Both the position numbers and the translations under genes were made by a program. A DNA stretch of 64,000 bases, from contig NZ_PGFJ01000001.1 of the NCBI RefSeq assembly GCF_002797815.1, forward strand, positions 2,170,001 to 2,234,000, written 5' to 3'. This stretch comes from Mucilaginibacter auburnensis. GTDB lineage: Bacteria; Bacteroidota; Bacteroidia; Sphingobacteriales; Sphingobacteriaceae. Positions 24,560 through 33,062 of this stretch are shown here, piece by piece; position 1 is the stretch's first letter; each line of letters starts with the position of its first letter. Under the pieces are notes generated by a model. It saw only the letters and a list, made by a program, of their open reading frames with translations, was not told the origin of the DNA and did not search any database.

Positions 24560-25708
24560 ATGAAATTCGCTACAAAAGCTATACACGCAGGGCAGGAGCC
24601 CGATCCGACTACCGGCGCGGTAATGACGCCGATATATCAAACATCAACTTACTGGCAACAATCGCCGGGAGACCATAAAGGCTACGAGTATTCGCGTGGA
24701 ACCAATCCCACACGTAAGGCTTTAGAAAATTGTATGGCCGCGTTGGAGAATGCAAAATACGGACTTGCGTTTTCGAGCGGAATGGGTGCTACCGATGCTG
24801 TGATGAAGTTGCTTCAACCCGGTGATGAAGTAATAACCGGAGATGACCTTTATGGTGGTTCTTATCGCATCTTCACCAAAATATTTGCTAACTACGGTAT
24901 TAAGTTTCATTTTTTGGATCTGTCAAATCCGGAAATAATAAGGGAATACTCAAACGACAAAACCAAACTGATCTGGATTGAAACGCCTACTAATCCTACT
25001 ATGCAGATAGTGGATATTAAGGCCATTACCAAGATAGGAAAAGAAAAAGGGTTGCTAACTGTGGTTGATAACACGTTTGCTTCGCCATACCTTCAAAATC
25101 CTATTGACTTGGGTGCTGATATTGTAATGCACTCTGTAACCAAATATATAGGTGGTCACAGCGATGTAGTGATGGGTGCGTTGATGATGAACGATGAGGA
25201 GTTATACAAGCGTTTGTTCTTTATATATAACGCTTGTGGGGCCACTCCCGGACCGATGGATAGCTTTTTGGTACTTCGCGGTATAAAAACGCTTCATTTA
25301 CGTATGAAAGCGCATTGTGACAACGGAAGAAAGATTGCTGAATACCTTAAAACACATCTACGCATTGATAAAATTTATTGGCCTGGTTTTACAGACCATC
25401 CCAATCACGAGGTTGCTAAAAAACAGATGCGCGATTTTGGTGGCATGATATCCTTTACTTTAAAAGGTGCAGACCTGAAGGAAACTTTTAAGGTGGCATC
25501 ATCTTTTAAAGTGTTTTCTTTAGCTGAGTCCTTAGGCGGCGTGGAGTCACTAATTAACCACCCTGTTACCATGACACACGCTTCTATACCAAAGGAAGCC
25601 CGTGAAAAAGTGGGGGTGGTAGACAACTTGCTCCGGCTAAGTGTTGGAGTAGAGGATGTTGACGATCTGTTGGAAGATTTGAAGCATGCGCTAAGCATTG
25701 ATAAATAA
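24560..25708 (+). CDS. Cystathionine gamma-synthase/gamma-lyase family PLP enzyme
   Basis: A 382-residue trans-sulfuration enzyme. Seen: MKFATKAIHAGQEPDPTTGAV (family N terminus), YEYSRGTNPTR (PLP phosphate-binding Tyr and Arg), FSSGMGATDAV, DDLYGGSYR, IETPTNPTM, VVDNTFASPYLQNP, SVTKYIGGHSDVVMG with the Schiff-base lysine at about residue 197, and SLGGVESLINHP. Synthase (Cys plus activated homoserine) and gamma-lyase activities cannot be separated by these motifs, and no met or cys genes are adjacent. The start at 24560 was chosen because upstream codons are repeat copy B. A short hairpin (24505-24526) lies in the leader; it does not fit a SAM riboswitch I know. Confidence 0.9.
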   Translation: MKFATKAIHAGQEPDPTTGAVMTPIYQTSTYWQQSPGDHKGYEYSRGTNPTRKALENCMAALENAKYGLAFSSGMGATDAVMKLLQPGDEVITGDDLYGGSYRIFTKIFANYGIKFHFLDLSNPEIIREYSNDKTKLIWIETPTNPTMQIVDIKAITKIGKEKGLLTVVDNTFASPYLQNPIDLGADIVMHSVTKYIGGHSDVVMGALMMNDEELYKRLFFIYNACGATPGPMDSFLVLRGIKTLHLRMKAHCDNGRKIAEYLKTHLRIDKIYWPGFTDHPNHEVAKKQMRDFGGMISFTLKGADLKETFKVASSFKVFSLAESLGGVESLINHPVTMTHASIPKEAREKVGVVDNLLRLSVGVEDVDDLLEDLKHALSIDK

Positions 25709-26101
25709 ATGAATACTCGTTTAATAATGGCCTCAAGCGCTTTATTCTTAAGCGCCATAGGTATTATACTAACTTTTGCACCTGCTGAAGTTTTAAATGG
25801 ATTGGAAGCTGATTTTAATAAATCATCTGTATTGATTTTGCAACTGCATGGCGGCCTTTACTTTGGGTTCGCTATGTTGAATTGGATGTCGCAATGGTCG
25901 GTTATTGGTGGCATTTACAATAAACCGGTCTCGGTTGCTAACTTTAGCAATTTTTTTGTGGGAGCGATGGCACTGATAAAACAATTGATTACCAATCCGT
26001 TGCTGCCAAAAGCGTTTTGGATATTTGCGGTGATATATGGCATTTATGCTCTAATATTCGGTTGGCTGTTTTACAGTGGAAAAAACGCTAAAACTGAATA
26101 G
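25709..26101 (+). CDS. Small four-helix membrane protein, function unknown
   Basis: A 130-residue integral membrane protein with about four hydrophobic helices (6-25, 44-66, 75-95, 100-122). Its ATG directly follows the stop of the PLP enzyme gene with no gap, so it is co-transcribed and probably translationally coupled. A conserved-looking HGGLYFGFAMLNWMSQ segment with His lies in helix 2. I do not recognise a family. Confidence 0.7.
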   Translation: MNTRLIMASSALFLSAIGIILTFAPAEVLNGLEADFNKSSVLILQLHGGLYFGFAMLNWMSQWSVIGGIYNKPVSVANFSNFFVGAMALIKQLITNPLLPKAFWIFAVIYGIYALIFGWLFYSGKNAKTE

Positions 26102-26113
26102 AACTATATCATT

Positions 26114-26929
26114 ATGCCTAATAGTTCTGAATTAAGTAAAGCGACGCAGATTAAGGAATTTCTCGATGCCAAAGTTGAGCAATACAACCGTCCTGATTTC
26201 ATAAAGAACGACCCCATCTCTATCCCACATCTATTTAGCAAGAAACAAGATATTGAGATAATGGGTTTTTGGGCTGCTACACTGGCCTGGGGCCAACGTG
26301 TTACCATCATCAATAAATGTAAAGAGTTGATTGCCCTGATGGACGGAGCTCCATATGATTTTATTATTAATCATGAGGAGCCCGATCTGGCCAGGTTGCT
26401 GAAATTTAAGCACCGTACTTTCAATGATATTGACACGCTTTACTTCATTTCTTTTTTCACGCATCATTATTCAAATCACGAATCGTTAGAGGATGCATTC
26501 ATTCCTCCGGACGGCAATTACTCCCCCTTTAGGGGGCTGGGGGGCTTTCGCTCTTACTTTTTCTCTCTGGATGATTCCCCTCACCGCACTAAAAAGCATG
26601 TGTCGTCTCCTTCGCAAAAATCAACCTGTAAGCGTCTCAATATGTTTTTACGCTGGATGGTACGAAAAGACAACAATGGTGTTGATTTTGGCATCTGGCA
26701 CCGCATAAAGCCCGCCGACCTTATTATGCCTTGCGATCTGCATGTTGACCGTGTAGCGCGTAAGCTAAACCTCATTAGCCGTAAACAAACCGACTGGCAG
26801 ACAGCAGTTGAATTAACAGAACGCCTTAAAGATTTTGACCCTAAAGACCCTGTTAAGTACGATTTCGCTTTGTTTGGATTAGGCATTGAGGAGCGCTGGG
26901 GATTGGAAGGTATTTTGCCTAAAATTTAA
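26114..26929 (+). CDS. TIGR02757/DUF2400 family protein with repeat-coded insert
   Basis: A 271-residue cytoplasmic protein with the family motifs FWAATLAWGQRVTIINK, DSPHRTKKHVSSP, CKRLNMFLRWMVRKD, GVDFGIWHRI and KYDFALFGLGIEERWG. No function is established for the family; the spacing of conserved Arg, Lys and Asp is reminiscent of DNA-glycosylase-like HhH proteins, which is inference. Residues about 137-145 (SPFRGLGGF) are encoded by copy C of the GC-rich palindromic repeat, an in-frame insertion just before the conserved RTKKH block. The end overlaps the convergent reductase gene by 11 nt. Confidence 0.85.
   Translation: MPNSSELSKATQIKEFLDAKVEQYNRPDFIKNDPISIPHLFSKKQDIEIMGFWAATLAWGQRVTIINKCKELIALMDGAPYDFIINHEEPDLARLLKFKHRTFNDIDTLYFISFFTHHYSNHESLEDAFIPPDGNYSPFRGLGGFRSYFFSLDDSPHRTKKHVSSPSQKSTCKRLNMFLRWMVRKDNNGVDFGIWHRIKPADLIMPCDLHVDRVARKLNLISRKQTDWQTAVELTERLKDFDPKDPVKYDFALFGLGIEERWGLEGILPKI
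26521..26547 (+). repeat. GC-rich palindromic repeat, copy C, inside a coding region
   Basis: Core CCCCCTTTAGGGGG followed by CTGGGGGGCTT, same orientation as copy B. Its length (27 bases) is a multiple of three, so the DUF2400 frame stays open. Confidence 0.85.
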
Positions 26930-27827
26930 ATCGCTCTTCTACTAAAAGTTTATTTATAACTGCGCCAGCCTTGCTGCCATCAGCAATAGCCACGGCTAAA
27001 GAGCGGAACATAGTAGTATTATCGCCTGCCGCAAACACACCTTGTACTGTGGTTTGCTGCATATTATCAACCTGTATAAAACCATGTTCGTTCAACTCAC
27101 ATCCTAATTCTTCGGGCAGGTTGCAATGCTGCTTTAAAACCGGTCGGTGATAAATTGCTTTAACTTCCTGTTCCAAACCGTTGGTGAATGTAATTTTTTT
27201 CAATACGCCATTATTGTGTATTAATTGCTTTACGGGTAATTCGTTTACAGTGATCTGGTTGCGTTTTAGCATGTCTGATTGATCGTTGCTTAATTCAGCG
27301 GGGCCATTCGTAAAAATGGTGAGCTCTTTAGTCCAGTTACTTATCAGCTTAGCATACTCAAAAACTTCATCACCATTTCCGAAAATTCCGGTAGATACGT
27401 TCTTGAACTCGTAGCCATGGCAGTAGGGGCAATGCAGTACAGTAATACCCCAGCAGTCAGAAAAACCAGGTATGTCGGGCAAAATATCTTTAACGCCGGT
27501 AGCAAAAAGTAATTTTCCCGCGCTAAAGCTTTTCCCGTCATCAGTAGTGACTATAAAGCATCCATCATGCTTTTTTGCGCTGGTAGCAAGGCCTTGTTTA
27601 AATTGTACCGTATTGTAAGCAGCTACCTGTTGCCTGGCTTTTAATGCGATGGCTGCAGGTGTTTCCCCATCGTGAGTAATCAAATTATGCGAATGTGGGG
27701 TTTGCTTGTTACAGGGCTTCCCATCGTCAATAATAAGCACGCTCCGTAGTGACCTTCCAAGCGCCATACCTGCCGATAATCCGGCGTAACTGCCGCCAAT
27801 AATTATAACATCAAAATTGGTTTCCAT
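26919..27827 (-). CDS. Thioredoxin-reductase-like FAD/NAD(P)-binding oxidoreductase
   Basis: A 302-residue flavoprotein of the class II pyridine-nucleotide-disulfide reductase family. Seen: FAD-binding IIGGSYAGLSAGMALGR (about 10-26), ATG at about 109, redox motif CPYCHGYEF (about 132-140) corresponding to the CxxC of thioredoxin reductases, NAD(P)-binding GIFGNGDEVFEYA (about 147-159), and a second FAD motif GVFAAGDNT near 268. The spacer residues PY differ from the AT of classical TrxB, so electron acceptor is uncertain; a thioredoxin or flavin partner is possible. It faces DUF2400 convergently (11-nt overlap) and is divergent from the DUF5655 gene. Confidence 0.85.
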   Translation of the reverse strand: METNFDVIIIGGSYAGLSAGMALGRSLRSVLIIDDGKPCNKQTPHSHNLITHDGETPAAIALKARQQVAAYNTVQFKQGLATSAKKHDGCFIVTTDDGKSFSAGKLLFATGVKDILPDIPGFSDCWGITVLHCPYCHGYEFKNVSTGIFGNGDEVFEYAKLISNWTKELTIFTNGPAELSNDQSDMLKRNQITVNELPVKQLIHNNGVLKKITFTNGLEQEVKAIYHRPVLKQHCNLPEELGCELNEHGFIQVDNMQQTTVQGVFAAGDNTTMFRSLAVAIADGSKAGAVINKLLVEERFKF

Positions 27828-27831
27828 GACG

Positions 27832-27861
27832 CAAAACTAAAACTAAAATTAACAAATGCAA
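27832..27861 (-). promoter_or_regulatory. Putative promoter of the FAD oxidoreductase gene
   Basis: On the minus strand TTG (27861-27859), 19-nt spacer and TAGTTTTG (27839-27832). The -7 box lies 5 bases from the start codon, so the mRNA would be almost leaderless. Confidence 0.4.
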
Positions 27862-27914
27862 CATAGTTGCTTTTGTTAATTTTGATTAATACATTTCCAT
27901 GACGATATTAGTAT

Positions 27915-28277
27915 ATGCTTTCACCTATTGACAATGATGTTTCAAAATTTCTTACAGGAAAATCAACGCACACCCTTATGCTTTTTGAGCAGTTAATAAA
28001 AAACTTTGAAGAGATAGGAGAGATCAGGCTGGAAGCTACCAAAACTATGATAGGCATATCTAACTCGCATAAACGTATTGCATGGATTACACAATTGGGC
28101 AAAAATTTTATTCACGTGGTTTTTCCGCTGCGCGAACCGCATTATGATAACTTCTGTTTTCAGAAAGTTGCTCAAGTGCCGGGCACCAACCAGTTTAATC
28201 ATCATTTGAGAGTACTCCAACCTGAAGACATTAATGAAGAAGTATTAAGCTTTATGAAATTAGCGTATCAGCTTTAA
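27915..28277 (+). CDS. DUF5655 domain protein
   Basis: A 120-residue cytoplasmic protein made of one DUF5655-like domain. The conserved core is seen: FLTGKSTHTLMLFEQLI, RLEATKTMIGISN and a C-terminal RVLQPEDINEEVLSFMKLAYQ. No catalytic residues are evident. The domain is usually described as a putative transport or nucleotide-interacting domain without proof. Its end overlaps the convergent acyltransferase gene by 4 nt. Confidence 0.7.
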   Translation: MLSPIDNDVSKFLTGKSTHTLMLFEQLIKNFEEIGEIRLEATKTMIGISNSHKRIAWITQLGKNFIHVVFPLREPHYDNFCFQKVAQVPGTNQFNHHLRVLQPEDINEEVLSFMKLAYQL

Positions 28278-28894
28278 TTTTTAACAGACACCCAATCTCC
28301 CGCGGTTTCATCATAGCGTTTAATAACCTTTGCAGGATTACCTGCTGCTACCGAATAGGGAGGAATGCTTTTGGTTACAACCGCTCCGCCTGCAACCACA
28401 CTATGTTTACCAATGGTTACACCTGCCGTTAATACAGCGTTGGCTGCTATCCAGCAATCATCTTCAACAGTAATAGTAGCGGTAACCGTTTTTTGATCTT
28501 TTATTGGTACGTTAACATCGCGGTATTCGTGATTCAGCCCGCTGGCTACTATATTTTGGGCAAAAATTACATTGTTGCCTATGTTAACCGGACCAATAAT
28601 AACATTACCCATGCCAATGAGGCTGCCATTACCTATAGATACATCGCCAACGCCGTTGTTAATGGTAGAAAAATCTTCGATGGTTGAGTTGTTGCCTAAA
28701 CTAAAATTATTAAAAGGCAAAACATCCATACGCGTACGCCTGCGCACTTTAGCACCTTTACCTTTGTGATGAATAAATGGATTAACAAACCATTTCACCC
28801 AAAGCCGCGGCCGGGCCTCGCCAGGCGCTATAAGCATCCAATGAACAAAACTTTTGACACGTGGATTAGCGGTTATTTTCTCTTTAAGCGACAT
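28274..28894 (-). CDS. Left-handed beta-helix acyltransferase (hexapeptide repeat)
   Basis: A 206-residue transferase with tandem hexapeptide repeats from about residue 65 to 185 (INNGVGDVSIGNGSLIGMGNVIIG-type, written here in part) forming the left-handed beta helix; the conserved LNHEYRDVNVPI loop includes a candidate catalytic His near 122, and the C-terminal VAAGNPAKVIKRYD is typical of sugar O-acetyltransferases of the WcaF/maltose-acetyltransferase group. It probably adds an acetyl group to a sugar of an exopolysaccharide or its precursor. It is the last gene of a minus-strand operon after two GT2 genes (2-bp gap). Confidence 0.83.
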   Translation of the reverse strand: MSLKEKITANPRVKSFVHWMLIAPGEARPRLWVKWFVNPFIHHKGKGAKVRRRTRMDVLPFNNFSLGNNSTIEDFSTINNGVGDVSIGNGSLIGMGNVIIGPVNIGNNVIFAQNIVASGLNHEYRDVNVPIKDQKTVTATITVEDDCWIAANAVLTAGVTIGKHSVVAGGAVVTKSIPPYSVAAGNPAKVIKRYDETAGDWVSVKN

Positions 28895-28896
28895 TT

Positions 28897-30060
28897 TTAT
28901 TTACGTTTTGCCTTATCCCAAACGGCGCTTTGATTGCCAGAAAGATAGCGAAAGATTCCCCTTATAACAGCGTAATTCATCATGCAGAAATAATAGGGGA
29001 TAAAAAATATTTTTACCTTTATTTGCTTAGCCTCAAGCATCCAGCCAAAAATTGACATACCATAAAACATAACTTGACCGGCTAAAAACAGTTGGTAAAT
29101 AGCGCCTTCATCGTTGTGTACCAAAATAATGTTCAGCACTAACAATAGTATCATTAAAAAAGGCACAACAGTCCACCGCAAAACCCGGTGACTGATATAT
29201 TGAAATGATAGAGTTGGCGTTTTAAAAGGAAGTAACAAACTCTTTAACCAAATAATTGATTGTAACCCTCCCGCGGCAATACGCACCTTGCGTTTTAATT
29301 CTTCCTTTACATCTTCTGATGCTGTTTCCATAGCATAAGCATCTGGCTCGTATATTATGCGATAGCCTTTCCTGGCTATCAGCATGGAGATCATAAAATC
29401 ATCAATAATAGAAGTTGCAGGTACGTGCTCGTAAAGGTCGGTGCGCACGCTGAATAATTCACCGGCAGCTCCAACAACTGAATATAATTCAGAGTCCCAA
29501 ACCTTCAGTTTCGACTCATATTTCCAGTAGAAGCCTTCACCGGCGGTGGCATCGGATGCTTCTGTGATCAGTACACGTTTTTCGCCGGCCACAGCACCAA
29601 CTTTAGGGTCTGAATAATGGCGGCAAATATTAACGATGGCATCTGCATTCAAAAAAGTATTGGCGTCGGTAAACACCATCACAGCTGTATCAACGGTGTC
29701 AATAGCGCGGTGTACTGCCGCCATTTTACCTTTACGCTCTGGCGAGTGCATGTGAATGATCTGCGGATATTTAGCAACAATATCGGCTGTGCCATCACTG
29801 GAACCATCGGTTATAAAAATCAGTTTGAGCAAACCCTGGGGGTAATTTAGCTCGAGGCTGTTTTTTATCTTTTCTTCAATAAAGCGCTCCTCATTGTAGG
29901 CCGCAACAATTAATGTACAGGTGGGCAGGTTATTTGCTGTTGGTAAAACGGGTTTACCCTTTACAGCGCGCTTTACTTTAATTATAAAATACAGCAATAT
30001 GCCGTAGCCAATAAAAGCATAAAAAATAATAAATAAACTAATCCAGAATAAAGCGATCAT
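28897..30060 (-). CDS. Membrane glycosyltransferase, family 2
   Basis: A 387-residue processive-type GT2 enzyme: one N-terminal helix (about 2-24), a cytoplasmic GT-A domain with TDGSSDGT (about 86-93), the metal-binding FTDANTFL (about 131-138), GEKRV, DDFMISMLIARKGYRI as acceptor/EDxxL-type motif, followed by KVRIAAGGLQS, and three or four C-terminal helices (about 290-380). This layout is that of cellulose-synthase/hyaluronan-like or NdvB/IcaA-like enzymes acting at the inner membrane. The donor sugar is unknown. Its ATG overlaps the stop of the upstream GT2 gene (ATGA), showing coupling. Confidence 0.87.
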   Translation of the reverse strand: MIALFWISLFIIFYAFIGYGILLYFIIKVKRAVKGKPVLPTANNLPTCTLIVAAYNEERFIEEKIKNSLELNYPQGLLKLIFITDGSSDGTADIVAKYPQIIHMHSPERKGKMAAVHRAIDTVDTAVMVFTDANTFLNADAIVNICRHYSDPKVGAVAGEKRVLITEASDATAGEGFYWKYESKLKVWDSELYSVVGAAGELFSVRTDLYEHVPATSIIDDFMISMLIARKGYRIIYEPDAYAMETASEDVKEELKRKVRIAAGGLQSIIWLKSLLLPFKTPTLSFQYISHRVLRWTVVPFLMILLLVLNIILVHNDEGAIYQLFLAGQVMFYGMSIFGWMLEAKQIKVKIFFIPYYFCMMNYAVIRGIFRYLSGNQSAVWDKAKRK

Positions 30061-30974
30061 ATAGCAATAGGGTAACCTAATTTTTTACTGTCCTTCCCTT
30101 GCGTAACGTTCCACCAAATGGCTTTAAATAACCAGCCGATAAAATCTTTGTGACCAATTTTGATGTATTTTAACACATTGCGCGGCACAACAAATACCAT
30201 GAAATAAACATAGAAGAACAAACGTGCCAAAAATGGCGCATTCCTGCGAATGAACAAAATTCGATTCCTGTTCATAAAATATTCTTTCAATACACTTACC
30301 CTTCCTACAGAAACCGACTCTTTATGATAAATAAGCGCTGCGGTTTGCAGCCATATTTCATAGCCTGCGCGTTTTATCCGGTCGCACCAATCCAGTTCCT
30401 CGTAATACAAAAAGAAGTTTTCGGCCATTAGTCCGGCTCTATCAACACACTCCTTTTTTACCATCATTGCTGCGCCGTGTGCGTAGCCGGTACGTCCTGT
30501 TAGATGGTCGTGCTGACCTTTGTCAATTTCAAACTGGCCAATGCTGCTGTTACGGGAAGTATAATAATTCATATCGGTAAAACCCATATACTGCAGCATG
30601 TCGGGCTGGTCAAAATAGCGTATTTTAGGTGATACCATTCCTACGCGGCTATTTGCTTCCAGGGTTTTAACCAATGTTTCAACAAGGCCTGGCGTAAATT
30701 CAGTATCATTATTTACCAGGAAATAATAATCTCCTTTAGCTGCAGCTATGCCTATATTATTGCCGCCGGCAAAACCCAGGTTTTTATCAGAACGGATAAA
30801 GGTAATATCAGGGTATTTGTTTGTCCACGCAGGCACGCTATTTACGGTGCTTCCGTTATCAACCACAATAATTTCTATAGCAGGGTAGGTGTTTGTTGAA
30901 CTTATAGAACTTAACAATTGTTCAGTAACGTAACTTTGATTGAAATTTACCGTAATGATGGAAACTAAATTCAT
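30057..30974 (-). CDS. Glycosyltransferase family 2, rhamnosyltransferase-like
   Basis: A 305-residue soluble or membrane-associated GT-A enzyme: IITVNFNQS (N-terminal nucleotide fold), VDNGSTVNS (about 37-45), NNDTEF as the DxD equivalent (about 93-98), HGAAMMVKKE and YYEELDWCDRIKRAGYEIW, the ED-W motif of rhamnosyltransferase-like GT2 proteins. A C-terminal hydrophobic/basic stretch (about 240-275) may anchor it. It is the first gene of a three-gene operon (GT2, GT2, acyltransferase) for an extracellular polysaccharide or a glycolipid; the final product is unknown. The 67-bp gap upstream is shared with the divergent partner-switching operon. Confidence 0.85.
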   Translation of the reverse strand: MNLVSIITVNFNQSYVTEQLLSSISSTNTYPAIEIIVVDNGSTVNSVPAWTNKYPDITFIRSDKNLGFAGGNNIGIAAAKGDYYFLVNNDTEFTPGLVETLVKTLEANSRVGMVSPKIRYFDQPDMLQYMGFTDMNYYTSRNSSIGQFEIDKGQHDHLTGRTGYAHGAAMMVKKECVDRAGLMAENFFLYYEELDWCDRIKRAGYEIWLQTAALIYHKESVSVGRVSVLKEYFMNRNRILFIRRNAPFLARLFFYVYFMVFVVPRNVLKYIKIGHKDFIGWLFKAIWWNVTQGKDSKKLGYPIAI

Positions 30975-31041
30975 TTTGCAGAAATTATAGCTGTATACGG
31001 CAAACCGCTGCGCTATGTTTTGTTGAAATTATTAATTAAAA

Positions 31042-31593
31042 TTGAGAATTAAAGCAAATAATATCAAAGAGGAAGTTACCACCGGTACAGATGTTGAACT
31101 GGCCGTTGAGCAAAAGCTCAACGAGGTTGCCGCTTTGCTCAACGGCCATCAATTGGACGAAGAGAAAATGAAGTATTTTCAGGATAAGTTTAGCAGCACA
31201 CTTCAAAATTGTTCTGCCGGAATAGAAGCTATTGATGCTTTTAAAATTATTGACGAGCGGGAAGACGCATCGCGCGAAGAACTGTTAAACGAGTTCTCAA
31301 CTTTGTTGCTGTCAAACAAGGTAGACAGTCGCGTAGCAGGCAAATACATAAAAGCAAAACGGATTAAAAATTTGGTGCTTATAGCTATTGCGCTGACAAT
31401 GATAACGCTTGGCCTTGCCATGATCGTTATTCCGGCACCACCTTATTTTGAATTGTTTACCATTTATTATTTTACTCCGAATGATGGCATAACATTAATG
31501 GATGTAATTTCGTGCATCATTATATTAATAGGTATTTATTTACTGGTGCGCACGTTATATAACGAACCTTTATCATCTAACACAAATGAATAA
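31042..31593 (+). CDS. Two-helix membrane protein heading a partner-switching operon
   Basis: A 183-residue protein with a soluble, acidic, helical N-terminal part (1-110) and two membrane helices (about 113-135 and 150-170) near the C terminus; a short PAPPYFELF periplasmic loop lies between. The start is TTG, since the next ATG is well inside the soluble domain. Its last 8 bases overlap the start of the receiver-phosphatase gene, and it is divergent from the GT2 operon. I do not know a family; position suggests a membrane sensor or tether for the downstream signalling proteins. Confidence 0.6.
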   Translation: MRIKANNIKEEVTTGTDVELAVEQKLNEVAALLNGHQLDEEKMKYFQDKFSSTLQNCSAGIEAIDAFKIIDEREDASREELLNEFSTLLLSNKVDSRVAGKYIKAKRIKNLVLIAIALTMITLGLAMIVIPAPPYFELFTIYYFTPNDGITLMDVISCIIILIGIYLLVRTLYNEPLSSNTNE

Positions 31594-32722
31594 GCAACCA
31601 CATAAGATATTGCTGGTTGACGATGATAGCTTGTTTTTGAAGCTAATGGTTCAGGTATTTACAAAATCAGGTTTTGAATGCCAAACCGCCACCTCTGCAG
31701 AAGGTGCTTTAGTTTTGCTGGATAAAAAGAATCCGCCGGACATTATCTTGTCTGATTACAATATGGGCCAGATGAATGGCCTTGAGTTCCGTAAGCATTT
31801 GATGAAGGATGAGGTTTTTAAGAACATACCATTTTTGTTCCTCACTTATTTTTCAGACAGCGACCTGATGATACAGGGATTTGATCTGCAAGCCATTGAC
31901 TATGTGCTTAAAAATACCCCTGTTAATGTAATAGTATCAAAAGTTAATAATATACTTTACGCGGTTGATAAACAGCGGGAGCTTTCTGAGCAGGAAGTTA
32001 GAAAAGCTGCAACTTCACTCAATATAAAATCCATTCCGGCTAATGTACCAAACACCAAAGGCTTTAAAATTGATTTTTGGCATAAAACATTCGATGATAT
32101 ACCCGGAGGTGATTTTATTGACTTTATACGGGTAGACGAACGTTATACATTTACCGTTTTAGGGGACGTGATGGGGAAAAAGTGGATGGCCTGGTTCTTT
32201 ACCTTTGGTTTTTTGAGCTATATACGGTCGGCTGTGCGCTTTGCGGCTTCCAACGGCGAATATTCTACAGCTACAATATTGCAGCAGGTTAATAAGGTTA
32301 TTTGCTTTGATGATGTTTTAACAGACATTTTGTCCAGCTTGTCACTTTTATTGATAGATAGCCAAACCGGAGCAATTGCTTACTCCGGCGCAGGAGACTT
32401 GCCGCTCTTACATTATATACATGCGGAAAGAAAATTTGCCACCATTAGTTCATCAGGATTGCTATTGGGTTTGTTTCCGGATGGAGTTTACAACCAGCAG
32501 GAGATTTTGATGCAAACCAACGATGAGTTGTTTATATTTACTGATGGGATGATTGATTTTGCCGACGCTGGTGGTAAAAAAAGTGATTACAATAAATTTG
32601 CCTCTACTTTGCTCGAAAAACTCAATACTCACGAACCTTTTACTGATGTAAAATCACATTTTGATGCGTTTGGGGCTAACCAAATTGACGATCAAAGCGT
32701 AATATGCATTTATAAACTTTAG
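31586..32722 (+). CDS. Response regulator with SpoIIE/RsbU-type PP2C phosphatase domain
   Basis: A 378-residue protein: N-terminal receiver domain (about 5-125) with acidic pocket VDDD (11-14), phosphorylatable Asp57 in LSDYN, Thr87 in FLTYF and Lys109 in YVLKN; then a PP2C-type Ser/Thr phosphatase domain (about 175-375) with GGDF, GDVMGKK, SGAGDLPLL, FTDGMIDF and DDQSVI, whose Asp residues bind the metals. Phosphorylation of the receiver would control dephosphorylation of the STAS protein encoded next. The PP2C motif has MGKK where GKG is usual. It overlaps the membrane-protein gene by 8 nt and precedes the STAS gene by 2 nt. Confidence 0.88.
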   Translation: MNKQPHKILLVDDDSLFLKLMVQVFTKSGFECQTATSAEGALVLLDKKNPPDIILSDYNMGQMNGLEFRKHLMKDEVFKNIPFLFLTYFSDSDLMIQGFDLQAIDYVLKNTPVNVIVSKVNNILYAVDKQRELSEQEVRKAATSLNIKSIPANVPNTKGFKIDFWHKTFDDIPGGDFIDFIRVDERYTFTVLGDVMGKKWMAWFFTFGFLSYIRSAVRFAASNGEYSTATILQQVNKVICFDDVLTDILSSLSLLLIDSQTGAIAYSGAGDLPLLHYIHAERKFATISSSGLLLGLFPDGVYNQQEILMQTNDELFIFTDGMIDFADAGGKKSDYNKFASTLLEKLNTHEPFTDVKSHFDAFGANQIDDQSVICIYKL

Positions 32723-32724
32723 CC

Positions 32725-33057
32725 ATGATTAACATTTATAAGGAAGACGACGCCAATTTGCTGTTAAACCTTGATATACAGGATGCCAATATGGGGCATG
32801 CCGACGAGTTTAAGGCTGAACTCACCCGTTTGTTTGATACGCACCAAAGAAAAAAACTAATATTGAATTTTGCGCATGTTCAGTATATCGACAGCTCATT
32901 TTTAGGTGCCCTGGTATCAGTGCTTAAATATGTAATATCATTTAAATCTGATATTGTTTTGGTTGGCTTACGCAAGGATATACATAATTTATTTGCCCTG
33001 ATACGGCTTGATAAGGTTTTTAAAATATACGAAAATTTTAACGAAGCGCTTGCCTAA
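32725..33057 (+). CDS. STAS-domain anti-anti-sigma-type protein
   Basis: A 110-residue single STAS domain of the RsbV/SpoIIAA type. The phosphorylation motif YIDSSFLGALVSVLK has Ser57/Ser58 at the expected loop before helix 2. The phospho-state is presumably set by the kinase encoded just downstream and the PP2C phosphatase encoded just upstream, both in the same operon (2- and 5-bp gaps). Binding partner and output are unknown; no sigma factor gene is nearby, so the target could be a sigma factor elsewhere or a non-transcriptional effector. Confidence 0.85.
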   Translation: MINIYKEDDANLLLNLDIQDANMGHADEFKAELTRLFDTHQRKKLILNFAHVQYIDSSFLGALVSVLKYVISFKSDIVLVGLRKDIHNLFALIRLDKVFKIYENFNEALA

Positions 33058-33062
33058 CAGTT

